Shown here one piece after another: positions 1 to 5,957 of a stretch of 11,698 nucleotides of DNA. Within the stretch, counting starts at the first letter, position 1. Every line of letters begins with the position of its first letter. Both the position numbers and the translations under genes were made by a program. The stretch covers positions 1 to 11,698 of the forward strand of contig JAWLDB010000076.1 in assembly GCA_041686915.1 (NCBI GenBank), in the 5' to 3' direction. The DNA comes from JAWLDB01 sp041686915. GTDB lineage: Bacteria > Bacillota > UBA994 > UBA5500. Under the pieces are notes generated by a model that worked only from the letters and a program-made list of their open reading frames with translations, had not been told where the DNA came from and ran no database searches.

Positions 1-97
1 GTTCTAACACGAGGTTAAACTTCATGAACCGCCGTATACCGAACGGTACGTACGGTGGTGTGAGAGGACGGGGGTTAGTCACCCCCTCCTACTCGAT
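1..97 (+). mobile_element. Group II intron, 3' end (domains V and VI); body lies left of the window
   Basis: Domain V folds cleanly. Bases 28-40 pair with 45-59 around a GAAC tetraloop (41-44), with the diagnostic two-base bulge CG at 49-50. The lower stem carries a CCGCCG segment consistent with a CGC-type catalytic triad. Domain VI follows. GGGGGT (70-75) pairs with ACCCCC (81-86), a lower helix uses 62-68 with 87-94, and the unpaired A at 91 is the expected branch point, seven bases from the 3' end. The intron ends CTCGAT at 97, giving the usual AY end. Self-splicing retroelements of this kind usually carry a reverse transcriptase/maturase in domain IV; that gene and the 5' end are outside the window. 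The intron is antisense to the neighbouring minus-strand genes and ends 17 bases beyond the stop codon of the Mrp gene. Confidence 0.9.
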
Positions 98-114
98 TGG
101 TCCAGTATGCCGGT

Positions 115-894
115 CTAGGCCTGCAGTAGCCTATCCACCATCGTCTTGACCTGCTCGCTTTCGTAGTCAGTAATCTGGCCACTGTCGGCCAATTTGGTCA
201 TGCGTGGGTCAATAGGCAAGCTGGCCAGCAGTGGGATGCCAAGCTCGTCTGACGTCTGCTGCCCTTTACTCGGACCAAACAGTTCAACCTTCTCGCCGCT
301 CTGCGGGCAGAGTACGTAGGCCATGTTTTCCACCAACCCGAGCACCTGCTTATCCATTTTCTCGGCCATATGTACCGCCTTCTTCACGATCATGATGGCC
401 AGATCTTGCGGGGTCATAACCATCACCACACCATCCAGAGGCAGTGACTGCAGCACCGTGAGTGGTACGTCGCCCGTTCCTGGTGGCAAATCTACCAGCA
501 GGTAATCCAGTTCACCCCAAGCGGTATAGGTCCAAAACTGGTTGACGGCGTTGTTCAGGAGAGGCGCCCTCCATACTACCGGAGTATCCTCATTGCCTAT
601 CAGCAAGTTGATGCTCATCACTTTCACTCCAGCAGAGTTTTCTTTCGGATGCAATCCTTGCGACGAGCTCTCGGGTGAGCCGGAGACGCCGAATAGCTTC
701 GGCATGCTAGGGCCAGTAATATCTGCGTCCAACACGCCGACCTTGTTACCCCGGCGGGCTAGCTCGGAAGCAATCAGTGCGGTGACCGATGACTTACCCA
801 CGCCGCCTTTGCCGCTCATAACAGCAATCATTCGCTTGACGTGACTGTGCTCGTTTGCCGGGAACAGTCCTGGTGCCTGATTTTGCTGACTCAA
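115..894 (-). CDS. mrp: Mrp/NBP35 (ApbC)-family P-loop ATPase, putative Fe-S cluster carrier, one motif cysteine missing
   Basis: Cytosolic ParA/MinD-superfamily ATPase of 259 residues. The family carries or delivers Fe-S clusters to apo-proteins. The deviant Walker A SGKGGVGKSS is at residues 27-36, with both the signature and P-loop lysines. VLDADITGPSMPKLFG follows at 54-69, and Walker B-like LLVDLPPGTGD at 132-142. Family members normally have a CPxCG motif near residue 196 that binds a cluster at the dimer interface. Here it reads CPQSG, so the second cysteine is a serine (codon AGC). The start is a TTG at 892-894, chosen because GAGGAGG lies about nine bases upstream. An in-frame ATG at 972 would overlap the Fur gene and lacks such a site. 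It lies 47 bases after the fur stop and is probably cotranscribed with it. No terminator is seen before the intron. Family assignment is firm; cluster transfer is uncertain given the lost cysteine. Confidence 0.92.
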   Translation of the reverse strand: MSQQNQAPGLFPANEHSHVKRMIAVMSGKGGVGKSSVTALIASELARRGNKVGVLDADITGPSMPKLFGVSGSPESSSQGLHPKENSAGVKVMSINLLIGNEDTPVVWRAPLLNNAVNQFWTYTAWGELDYLLVDLPPGTGDVPLTVLQSLPLDGVVMVMTPQDLAIMIVKKAVHMAEKMDKQVLGLVENMAYVLCPQSGEKVELFGPSKGQQTSDELGIPLLASLPIDPRMTKLADSGQITDYESEQVKTMVDRLLQA

Positions 895-941
895 ATCGAA
901 AACCTCCTCTAAGACTGTGTATGGTGTGTTCAATTGTGTGG

Positions 942-1391
942 TTAAACATAGTGTTGCTGACACTCCGGGCAATATCCATAAATGGTCAGTTCCTGCCCGA
1001 TAACCTGGAAGCCTATCTGGTTGATTAGCGCTGCCAGAGCAGGTGTTGGCAGGTGATAGCTGGCTTCCGAAATACGCCCGCAGTTCAGGCAGACCAGGTG
1101 ATGATGTGATTTGCCCTTGCCAGTGATGGCTGAAGAAAGCTCATAATGGGCTGCTCCTGCATGGAGTACCTGCTTTCGCACCAGGTCTGAATCCACCAAG
1201 ACAGCCAGAGTTCGGTATAGGGTTGCCGGGCTTAATTGCTTGCCATCCTGAAATGCGAAGGCAAGCAACTGTTCAGCTGTAGGGTGTAAGGCGTTGTGCC
1301 GGTAAAGCAAATCCAGGATATAACGTCTCTGCGGGGTTAAGCGGATATCATGCTCGCGGAGCAGCGAAGTCCAAGCAGCAGCAGCGTTCAT
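942..1391 (-). CDS. Fur-family metal-responsive transcriptional regulator
   Basis: 149-residue cytosolic DNA-binding repressor of the Fur/PerR/Zur family. An N-terminal winged helix has its recognition region around LSPATLYRTLAVL (53-65). It is followed by the metal-binding dimerisation half. HHHLVCLNCG (96-105) and CPEC (141-144) form the two CxxC structural zinc pairs. H36, H82 and H96-98 are candidate sensing ligands. Which metal or peroxide it senses cannot be told from motifs. The ATG at 1391 is preferred, preceded by GGAG nine bases away. The in-frame ATG at 1421 would leave only about six bases after the predicted transcription start of the consensus promoter at 1434-1462. A 21-bp dyad inside that promoter suggests autoregulation. 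It lies upstream of mrp, which fits metal or Fe-S homeostasis (inference). Confidence 0.93.
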   Translation of the reverse strand: MNAAAAWTSLLREHDIRLTPQRRYILDLLYRHNALHPTAEQLLAFAFQDGKQLSPATLYRTLAVLVDSDLVRKQVLHAGAAHYELSSAITGKGKSHHHLVCLNCGRISEASYHLPTPALAALINQIGFQVIGQELTIYGYCPECQQHYV

Positions 1392-1433
1392 GGTCCACCA
1401 CTCCAGTATAGTTTTGGTCATTTGCCCAATACC

Positions 1434-1462
1434 AATATACGCCGGTTGTGAGCGTATGTCAA
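1434..1462 (-). promoter_or_regulatory. Sigma-A type promoter of the Fur-family gene
   Basis: Read on the minus strand, TTGACA (1457-1462) is followed after 17 bases by TATATT (1434-1439), close to the vegetative consensus. Transcription would begin near 1427, upstream of the ATG at 1391 and downstream of the terminator at 1461-1492. The fur gene is therefore probably its own transcription unit, possibly running on into mrp. Confidence 0.8.
1437..1457. promoter_or_regulatory. Candidate operator: 21-bp dyad within the fur promoter
   Basis: A perfect six-base inverted repeat, ATACGC (1437-1442) and GCGTAT (1452-1457) separated by nine bases, fills the spacer between the -35 and -10 of the Fur-family gene. 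A repressor bound there would block the promoter. Fur-family proteins commonly repress their own genes, so this is a reasonable autoregulatory operator. It does not match the classical Fur, PerR or Zur boxes. Confidence 0.4.
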
Positions 1463-1492
1463 TGAAAACAGGGAAGCAAATTGCTTCCCTGT
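1461..1492 (-). terminator. Intrinsic terminator after the DUF134 gene
   Basis: On the minus strand a perfect hairpin, ACAGGGAAGC / GCTTCCCTGT with a five-base AATTT loop (1468-1492), is followed by TTTTCATT. It starts 24 bases past the DUF134 stop codon. The T-tract is short but the stem is perfect. It overlaps the -35 of the next gene's promoter by two bases. Confidence 0.8.
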
Positions 1493-1516
1493 GAAGATCA
1501 CATAACTGTGAGGGCC

Positions 1517-1972
1517 TTATTGGCCATTTTGATGACGACGTCGTTTGCGGGGGCATGGCCCACTCTCCCGCATAACTCCATGCTCGCCGCACTCTGGGCA
1601 GTTAAGCTGATGACCATGCTTGCCGTGCACAGGCGTCCGGGCAAACTGGTGACCACATTCCTGGCAACGATAATGCCGTTCCACCACCCGGTAGTTACCT
1701 CCCTCCACCCGTAGAGCCTTACCTTCAACTAGGGCTTGAGCCACCAGCAAACGTGCGTTGTTTAATACCCGCTGAAATGTCGGGCGGGACACTTGCATCC
1801 GGTCTGCGCATACTTCCTGATCCAAGCCTTCGATATCCTTGAGGCGGATGGCCTCGAGTTCCTCGACAGTGATAGTCAACTCTTCCAGTTGATCCATCGG
1901 GATACCTGCCGGCTTAAAGACATCAAAGTGAGGGAGAAACTCAACTACACGGTCTTTTGTCGGTCTGGGCAC
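1517..1972 (-). CDS. DUF134 (UPF0251) family DNA-binding protein with C-terminal zinc ribbon
   Basis: 151 residues. The N-terminal part is a textbook DUF134 domain: MPRPTKDR at the start, FKPAGIP (19-25), TVEELEAIRLKDIEGLDQE (35-53), then a sigma-like helix-turn-helix ending VSRPTFQRVL (61-70) and GKALRVEGGNY (84-94). A zinc ribbon follows, with CQEC (103-106) and CPEC (125-128), and a basic tail. It is predicted to bind DNA; its targets are unknown. The family is often found near Mrp-type ATPases and NifX/NifB-like proteins, which fits this position two genes from mrp. The start is GTG at 1972, with a GGGTGG-like site upstream. It has its own promoter (2020-2049) and terminator (1461-1492), so it appears monocistronic. 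Homologues of similar architecture exist; nothing looks broken. Confidence 0.92.
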   Translation of the reverse strand: MPRPTKDRVVEFLPHFDVFKPAGIPMDQLEELTITVEELEAIRLKDIEGLDQEVCADRMQVSRPTFQRVLNNARLLVAQALVEGKALRVEGGNYRVVERHYRCQECGHQFARTPVHGKHGHQLNCPECGEHGVMRESGPCPRKRRRHQNGQ

Positions 1973-2019
1973 CTGGTCACCACCCTTATCAGTTAGTTCA
2001 CTTTTACACTATATAGTTA

Positions 2020-2049
2020 ATCATATGGTCCTATATGAACATATGTCAA
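2020..2049 (-). promoter_or_regulatory. Sigma-A type promoter of the DUF134 gene
   Basis: On the minus strand TTGACA (2044-2049) and TATGAT (2020-2025) are separated by 18 bases, with an AT-rich spacer. Transcription would start near 2013 and give a leader of about 40 bases before the GTG at 1972. Confidence 0.7.
2021..2038. promoter_or_regulatory. Candidate operator: TCATAT-N6-ATATGA dyad in the DUF134 promoter
   Basis: A perfect six-base inverted repeat with a six-base spacer overlaps the -10 and lies inside the promoter spacer. The half-site TATATG/CATATG also recurs at 2032-2037 and 2040-2045. The position suits a repressor. DUF134 itself is an obvious candidate regulator, but this is only inference, and AT-rich promoter spacers give short dyads easily. 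Confidence 0.3.
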
Positions 2050-2069
2050 CAAATTGCTTAACTTGTTTC

Positions 2070-2738
2070 TTAGAGCACCTTGTTGCCATTCATCACGATC
2101 GAGAACTTGGCATTCAGCATCTCGGCTGCCCGCCTACACATGACCATGCGCGTCAGGAAGATTTCGAAGTAGTCCATGATCGAGCTGACTTCCTGATCAA
2201 TAGTGAGTTCCAACGTTATCACCCTCTGCTCTTCATCAACCCTCACGAATGAAGGGGTGACCGCGTAATTGACCCGGTCATGGATGTCGAAGGTGGCAAA
2301 GTCCTGATTTCGTACGCGTGACCGGTGCACATCCGACTTGTCTGCCAGAATCAGTGCGGCAGCAATCGGGTTGACCGCCACGCCATACTGTTCCTCGTGG
2401 TTGCCGATGGCGGAACATACGGAGGCTACTTCTTCAAAGGGCATGCCCATCGCTTCCAACAGTTGCATCGCCATCATGGCGCCGGTTTGGCCGTGGTCTT
2501 CCCGGCTGACAACATTGCCCATGTCATGCATGAAGCCTGCTAGCGCGGCCAACTCAGTATGCCGTTCACTATAACCCAGGCGCTGCAACACATTGTGAGC
2601 AATGGTGGAAACCAATGTCGCATGGCGGAAGCCGTGCTCCGTGAAGCCCATAGCCCCGAGATGCTCGTTGCCCACACGGATATATGTCTCTACCTTCGGA
2701 TGATGTTTGACGTCCGCCAGTGTTATCTTTTGCTGCAT
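2070..2738 (-). CDS. HD-domain metal-dependent phosphohydrolase
   Basis: 222 residues. It is a single HD-superfamily domain with the full ligand set: H39 (GFRHA), the doublet H71-D72 in GFMHDMGN, H82 (REDHGQ), H114 (IGNHEE) and D133 (LADKSD). HD enzymes hydrolyse phosphate esters, often of nucleotides; the substrate here cannot be told. The C-terminal 75 residues (after about 148) are unassigned and lack further motifs. The ATG at 2738 is chosen because AAGGAG lies about ten bases upstream; the in-frame GTG at 2744 would be too close to it. The preceding gene stops at 2741-2743, two bases away, so translation is probably coupled. It is the last gene of the ComK-like/phosphatase/P-loop cluster. 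No clear terminator follows. Confidence 0.88.
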   Translation of the reverse strand: MQQKITLADVKHHPKVETYIRVGNEHLGAMGFTEHGFRHATLVSTIAHNVLQRLGYSERHTELAALAGFMHDMGNVVSREDHGQTGAMMAMQLLEAMGMPFEEVASVCSAIGNHEEQYGVAVNPIAAALILADKSDVHRSRVRNQDFATFDIHDRVNYAVTPSFVRVDEEQRVITLELTIDQEVSSIMDYFEIFLTRMVMCRRAAEMLNAKFSIVMNGNKVL

Positions 2739-2740
2739 AA

Positions 2741-3133
2741 TCACTTCTCTCCTTTTGCGACAAGTCCTTGAGCCTGGAACGCTTGTACTGCTTCCACGAC
2801 TGTGTTTAGCACTTGCTCAATCGATAGGTCATCTGTTGGCAGGACGAGTTGGCAATGCGCCCTGGCATCCGACAGCTTAATGGCTTGTTGCTCCAGACGC
2901 TCCTGGCCCCAAGCTATATGCCTGCGCTGTTTGGCCGTTTCCAAGGTGCAGGAAAGCAGCACCAGGAAGTTTACGTTCAGCTTACGCCAGAACTTTGGTG
3001 CCACGCTGTGTTCCTGCGGGATATTGACCGCAAGGTAGCCCAAGGCCTTCAAACCCTGTACCAAGGTAGTTTTGCCAGCGACACAGTTGCCTACAACTCC
3101 AATCAGGAAACCACTGCGGTTACTGTCTTCCAC
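2741..3133 (-). CDS. Small P-loop NTPase, kinase-like
   Basis: About 130 residues. Numbered from the alternative GTG at 3142, an intact Walker A, GNCVAGKTT, lies at 18-26, followed by the motif IPQEHSVAPKFW (41-52). A hydrophobic strand VNFLVLLSCTLETA (57-70) ends near an arginine pair (73-74) that could act as a lid. The fold suggests a minimal nucleotide or nucleoside kinase-like domain, but no substrate motif is recognised. The GTG at 3133 is preferred because AGGTGA lies five bases upstream. The GTG at 3142 directly abuts the phosphatase stop codon (3143-3145) and lacks a good site. It is coupled upstream to the phosphatase and downstream to the HD gene, so the products probably act in one pathway. 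Confidence 0.75.
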   Translation of the reverse strand: MEDSNRSGFLIGVVGNCVAGKTTLVQGLKALGYLAVNIPQEHSVAPKFWRKLNVNFLVLLSCTLETAKQRRHIAWGQERLEQQAIKLSDARAHCQLVLPTDDLSIEQVLNTVVEAVQAFQAQGLVAKGEK

Positions 3134-3142
3134 TGAAGTCAC

Positions 3143-3844
3143 CTACATGGGGAATCTGACGCTCAGTCGACGAATCCTATCGCCGCCCTGATTGTAACCC
3201 ACGCTGATGGCGAAAACGGACATGTCATCGCGAGGTCTGCTGCTATCCCGCTCCAGGGCGGCATGCAAAACAGCTTCAACCAAAGCGTCTGGGTTGCTAC
3301 GGTGTTTTAGCAGGAGTTCTGTTAGCTGCTCCACTCCCCACTCATTTCCTGTGTGGCGACCCGCGAACCAAATACCGTCCGAAAAACCGAGCACGGTTAA
3401 GTCAGGCTCCAACTGAAAAGCGTCAATCACAGGCTTGGTGGTGCGATGCACGCCGATTGCCTGCGTATCGCCTTGCAAGGCTAGAACTTCCCCATTTTGG
3501 TAAATCAGCACTGGGCAGGCTGTGTTTCTCGAAACGACCAGCGTCTGTGTGTGCTGATCCGCTGAAGCAATCAGCAATTCTGCTGAGACTTTCCCGTCGC
3601 GCGAAGAGTACAGCATATCGTGCACCGCCCGGGCTACGGCGCCATCGCGGGCACCTTCACTGATCATCGACACGCATTTGGCCACAACCATGCTGCTGTT
3701 GCGTTTGGCCGAGTGCCCACTACCCTGGCCATCCGCCAGGATAATTGAAACCCCGCCTCGAGGGCGCTCAGTTATTTCCAAAGTGTCTCCGCTTTCGGAA
3801 ACGGCATACTTATGCGTCTTGGCAGCTGCCAACTTCACTTCCAT
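3143..3844 (-). CDS. SpoIIE/PP2C-type serine/threonine phosphatase
   Basis: 233 residues, essentially just a PPM (PP2C/SpoIIE) catalytic domain with no sensor or membrane segment. Metal-binding motifs are seen in order: ILADGQGSGHSAKRNS (35-50, D38), GFSDGIWFAGR (152-162, D155) and SRPRDDMSVFAI (201-212, D205/D206). Such proteins remove phosphate from serine or threonine residues, often on anti-sigma-factor antagonists. No anti-sigma partner is in view. The ATG at 3844 has AAAGG about 11 bases upstream. It lies 64 bases after the ComK-like gene and directly abuts the P-loop gene. The lack of a sensor domain suggests that a partner protein, possibly from this cluster, controls it (inference). 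Confidence 0.9.
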   Translation of the reverse strand: MEVKLAAAKTHKYAVSESGDTLEITERPRGGVSIILADGQGSGHSAKRNSSMVVAKCVSMISEGARDGAVARAVHDMLYSSRDGKVSAELLIASADQHTQTLVVSRNTACPVLIYQNGEVLALQGDTQAIGVHRTTKPVIDAFQLEPDLTVLGFSDGIWFAGRHTGNEWGVEQLTELLLKHRSNPDALVEAVLHAALERDSSRPRDDMSVFAISVGYNQGGDRIRRLSVRFPM

Positions 3845-3908
3845 CTAGAATCACGCCTTTCAAACCAATCACTACCCTAACTGGATCTATATGATTATTC
3901 TTCCAGTG

Positions 3909-4430
3909 TTACTTCATTCCCTGCACCGTCTCAGCGTTTAGCACTGGCCGTATCTCCAGGCGTTTGCCCCAGAACACCTGAAATGCGAATGCTGCTGCCT
4001 GCAAGTGGCTCCGCGTCTCTGGGGGCCGTAGGCATACATCGAGCAGCTGACCGCTATGCAGATGAATTCTCGTACGGCCTGGTTCGCTCGGCGAGTCCAA
4101 CATATCGCATATCCACTCTACCGCTACATATCCGTAGGCATTGTCTCCGGCAAAGCGTGGCTTGCGCAGTTTTAGCGGCGCAAAGGTGCGACGTACATCC
4201 GCAGGCCAGGGCAGAAGATTGCGTTTACCTAAGATCAGCCCGTATACCCTGCGGTAGGCAGCGTGGTCAAAACTGTAAAGCTGCCAGAACTCCTTTAGGC
4301 AGCTCTGTATCGATCTGGTTTGAGTGATTTCTCTTCCATCGGATGTCAAAATCCGGGTGATACTGCCTGTCTGGTCGTAGTCGGGTACGAACGCAATAAT
4401 CTGTTCGGCAAAGCCCTTTAACCTTTCCAT
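3909..4430 (-). CDS. Possible ComK-like protein (distant), otherwise unknown
   Basis: 173 residues, no signal peptide or membrane segment. I do not recognise it with certainty. The order of elements recalls the competence activator ComK: an N-terminal strand ending in P (IIAFVPDYDQTGS), a single cysteine (about residue 44) with an aromatic-rich helix, a Y-R region (AAYRRVYGLILGKRNLLPWP), a strand-turn segment (TFAPLKLRKP) ending in a VEW[I] stretch, then a hairpin HLHSGQLLD and a helix beginning near SHLQAA. This would make it a DNA-binding activator, but identity by eye is low. The ATG at 4430 has AAGGGG about a dozen bases upstream. It is the first gene of the cluster running down to 2070, and a repeat array with a weak promoter lies just upstream, which suits a regulated unit. 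Confidence 0.45.
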   Translation of the reverse strand: MERLKGFAEQIIAFVPDYDQTGSITRILTSDGREITQTRSIQSCLKEFWQLYSFDHAAYRRVYGLILGKRNLLPWPADVRRTFAPLKLRKPRFAGDNAYGYVAVEWICDMLDSPSEPGRTRIHLHSGQLLDVCLRPPETRSHLQAAAFAFQVFWGKRLEIRPVLNAETVQGMK

Positions 4431-4489
4431 CTTATTATGCTTCCCCTTTCACGTGGCTTCTTGCCGTAGACCGCGCGCATCCCGGCGAA

Positions 4490-4518
4490 AAGATAGTATC
4501 AAAGCAAGGTTGAAACAA
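4490..4518 (-). promoter_or_regulatory. Weak candidate promoter of the ComK-like/phosphatase/HD cluster
   Basis: On the minus strand TTGTTT (4513-4518) and TATCTT (4490-4495) are 17 bases apart. Both hexamers are poor, as expected of a promoter that needs an activator. The repeat array at 4530-4620 begins 11 bases upstream of the -35, the usual place for activator sites. Confidence 0.35.
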
Positions 4519-4529
4519 GCGTCTCTGGA

Positions 4530-4620
4530 ATGTTGCAATCATGTTGCAGTTCGTTACCGAATGTTGCAATTCGTTACTGAATGTTGCAATTGAGTACAGA
4601 ATGTTACATTAGGGCTAATA
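4530..4620. repeat. Tandem array of ~20-bp repeats with core ATGTTGCAAT
   Basis: Units start at 4541, 4561, 4581 and 4601, exactly 20 bases apart, with a partial copy (ATGTTGCAATC) at 4530-4540. The second unit reads ATGTTGCAATTCGTTACTGA. Units 1 and 2 are nearly identical (two differences), unit 3 diverges in its second half, and unit 4 keeps only ATGTTACATT. The conserved part is the ATGTTGCA block, containing palindromic TTGCAA. A 20-base period puts each core on about the same face of the helix. This reads as an array of protein-binding sites upstream of the weak promoter at 4490-4518; a neutral minisatellite is the alternative. Confidence 0.85.
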
Positions 4621-4625
4621 GGCAA

Positions 4626-4653
4626 TAAAAAAGCAGCCCCTCTCTGGAGCTGC
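4626..4653 (-). terminator. Intrinsic terminator of the three-gene ATPase operon
   Basis: On the minus strand GCAGCTCC and GGGGCTGC form an eight-base-pair stem (one G-T pair) around the loop AGAGA, followed directly by TTTTTTA. It lies 24 bases after the stop codon of the winged-helix gene and separates the ATPase operon from the ComK-like cluster. Confidence 0.92.
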
Positions 4654-4676
4654 CTTAGCTAAGCACTCATGATTTC

Positions 4677-5957
4677 TTAGGATTTAAGGGTATAGGGCAG
4701 GTGTGGATTGAAGCCATAGCCAATATTGCGCCTGGTTTGTACATAATTGCAGTCAGGCAACTTTCGCCTCAATCTGGCGATCTGTACCCTCACATTAGTA
4801 GACCCTAGCTCGGCCATCATTGGATCATCGGAGGTTTCCCTGCAGATTGCTTCCGCAGTGAGGTAATTACCTGGGCGCCGCGCCAGGTAGAGCAGGATCT
4901 TCAGCTCCTGTGGAAATAGCGGCAGTAGCTTGCCCTGGTAACGCGCTTCCATTTTGCCTTCGTTTAGAACCAGACCAGGTTCAGTATGTTCTGAAGCATC
5001 TTGACCGGATTTCCAGGCTAGGGCCAGGATCGGGCTGGACCAATGGAGTCTGCCTTTTGGGGTATCAGCCAGCAGGCCGCGACAGACCAGCAGGTCTTCC
5101 AGACCTGAACCGCTGTCGAATAGCGTCCCGTTCTCTTCTACGACAGACAGAAGGGAGCGTTCCTCGTCTGTCAGCCTGGGCAGTCGTAGGCATCGGGCAT
5201 ACTGTTTGGCGGTGGCGGCTATCGTCTCCTTTCCGATGAACCCTCGCTTGGGCAGCCGGGATGCTATCTCTGTGCAAAGCACTGGATTGCCTTGTGTCCA
5301 GCCAAGCAGCGCCAGGGGCGCGGTTGGGTGTATTGTCGAGTCAGGGAATTGAACTGCCAACCAGCTGTGAATATCGCGCCATGCCACCGGACCAAGGTCA
5401 ATAGTCTCCATGAAGTTGAGTGGTGAGGCTGGGTCGAGCTGATAAAGCAAGTCAGCCCGGTGGCTGCCGGCAAGGCATCGCAGATTCTGCCAGAGCGGCT
5501 GAAAATACTGCTCATGCTTGATACTCCTGAGCATGTTGATCCAGATCAACCGCCACTCTGCCGGAAATAGCTCAAGGTCATCCACGATTAGCGTGAGTGG
5601 AGCCGGTAGCACTGCCAATGTATGCATTAACAGACGCCGAAATGATAGCGCATCCCGGCACATCGTTGGTTTGAGTCCGTCTGGCAATACCTCACCTAAT
5701 CTGGAGGAGAGTGCCTGGAAACCTTCAGCTTCTGACTTTCCAACTACGTCTCTGCCGCTGATATAACAGATATGCTGCTCTTCCTGTTGTTGATTGGCTG
5801 CCATAACCAGAGCGGTCGTCAACCCTGAATCTTTTGGTGCCAGTAATAACACCTGCCCAATTGCCCGCAGTCCTCTGGAGATTTCAGGCAGTTCCCGTCG
5901 TGCAATCCAGTTGTTTATCTGTAGGCGACCTTCTTTTGAGTAATCAATCTTATACAT
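4677..5957 (-). CDS. ATPase-like regulator with degenerate P-loop and OmpR-type winged-helix DNA-binding domain
   Basis: 426 residues. The N-terminal ~320 residues resemble an AAA/STAND ATPase. The P-loop position reads APKDSGLTT (40-48), with leucine in place of the essential lysine. The Walker B strand LTLIVDDLE (121-129) keeps D126/D127, and TQGNPVL (221-227) resembles the G-x-P motif of STAND proteins. Residues 336-417 form an OmpR/Trans_reg_C winged helix: LFPQELKILLYLARRPG (347-363), a recognition helix around STNVRVQIARLRRKL (386-400) and the wing NIGYGF (411-416). No receiver domain is present. The ATG at 5957 has GGGAGGG five bases upstream and overlaps the preceding gene by eight bases. 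It is the last gene before the terminator. I infer a DNA-binding partner or regulator of the upstream ATPase that may have lost its own ATP hydrolysis. Confidence 0.85.
   Translation of the reverse strand: MYKIDYSKEGRLQINNWIARRELPEISRGLRAIGQVLLLAPKDSGLTTALVMAANQQQEEQHICYISGRDVVGKSEAEGFQALSSRLGEVLPDGLKPTMCRDALSFRRLLMHTLAVLPAPLTLIVDDLELFPAEWRLIWINMLRSIKHEQYFQPLWQNLRCLAGSHRADLLYQLDPASPLNFMETIDLGPVAWRDIHSWLAVQFPDSTIHPTAPLALLGWTQGNPVLCTEIASRLPKRGFIGKETIAATAKQYARCLRLPRLTDEERSLLSVVEENGTLFDSGSGLEDLLVCRGLLADTPKGRLHWSSPILALAWKSGQDASEHTEPGLVLNEGKMEARYQGKLLPLFPQELKILLYLARRPGNYLTAEAICRETSDDPMMAELGSTNVRVQIARLRRKLPDCNYVQTRRNIGYGFNPHLPYTLKS

Noticed and set aside
895..972. N-terminal extension of the Mrp gene from the ATG at 972
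   Set aside because: It would overlap the fur 3' end, lacks a good ribosome-binding site, and the extra 26 residues do not look like family sequence. GAGGAGG points to the TTG at 892-894.
2034..2049. A third LexA-like site (TGAACATATGTCAA) in the DUF134 promoter
   Set aside because: Only the first half-site is close; the second half (GTCAA) fits poorly, about 10 of 14 positions, so it is not counted as an SOS box.
4530..4620. CRISPR array
   Set aside because: The repeats are contiguous 20-base units with drifting second halves, not identical repeats separated by unique spacers, and no cas genes are near.
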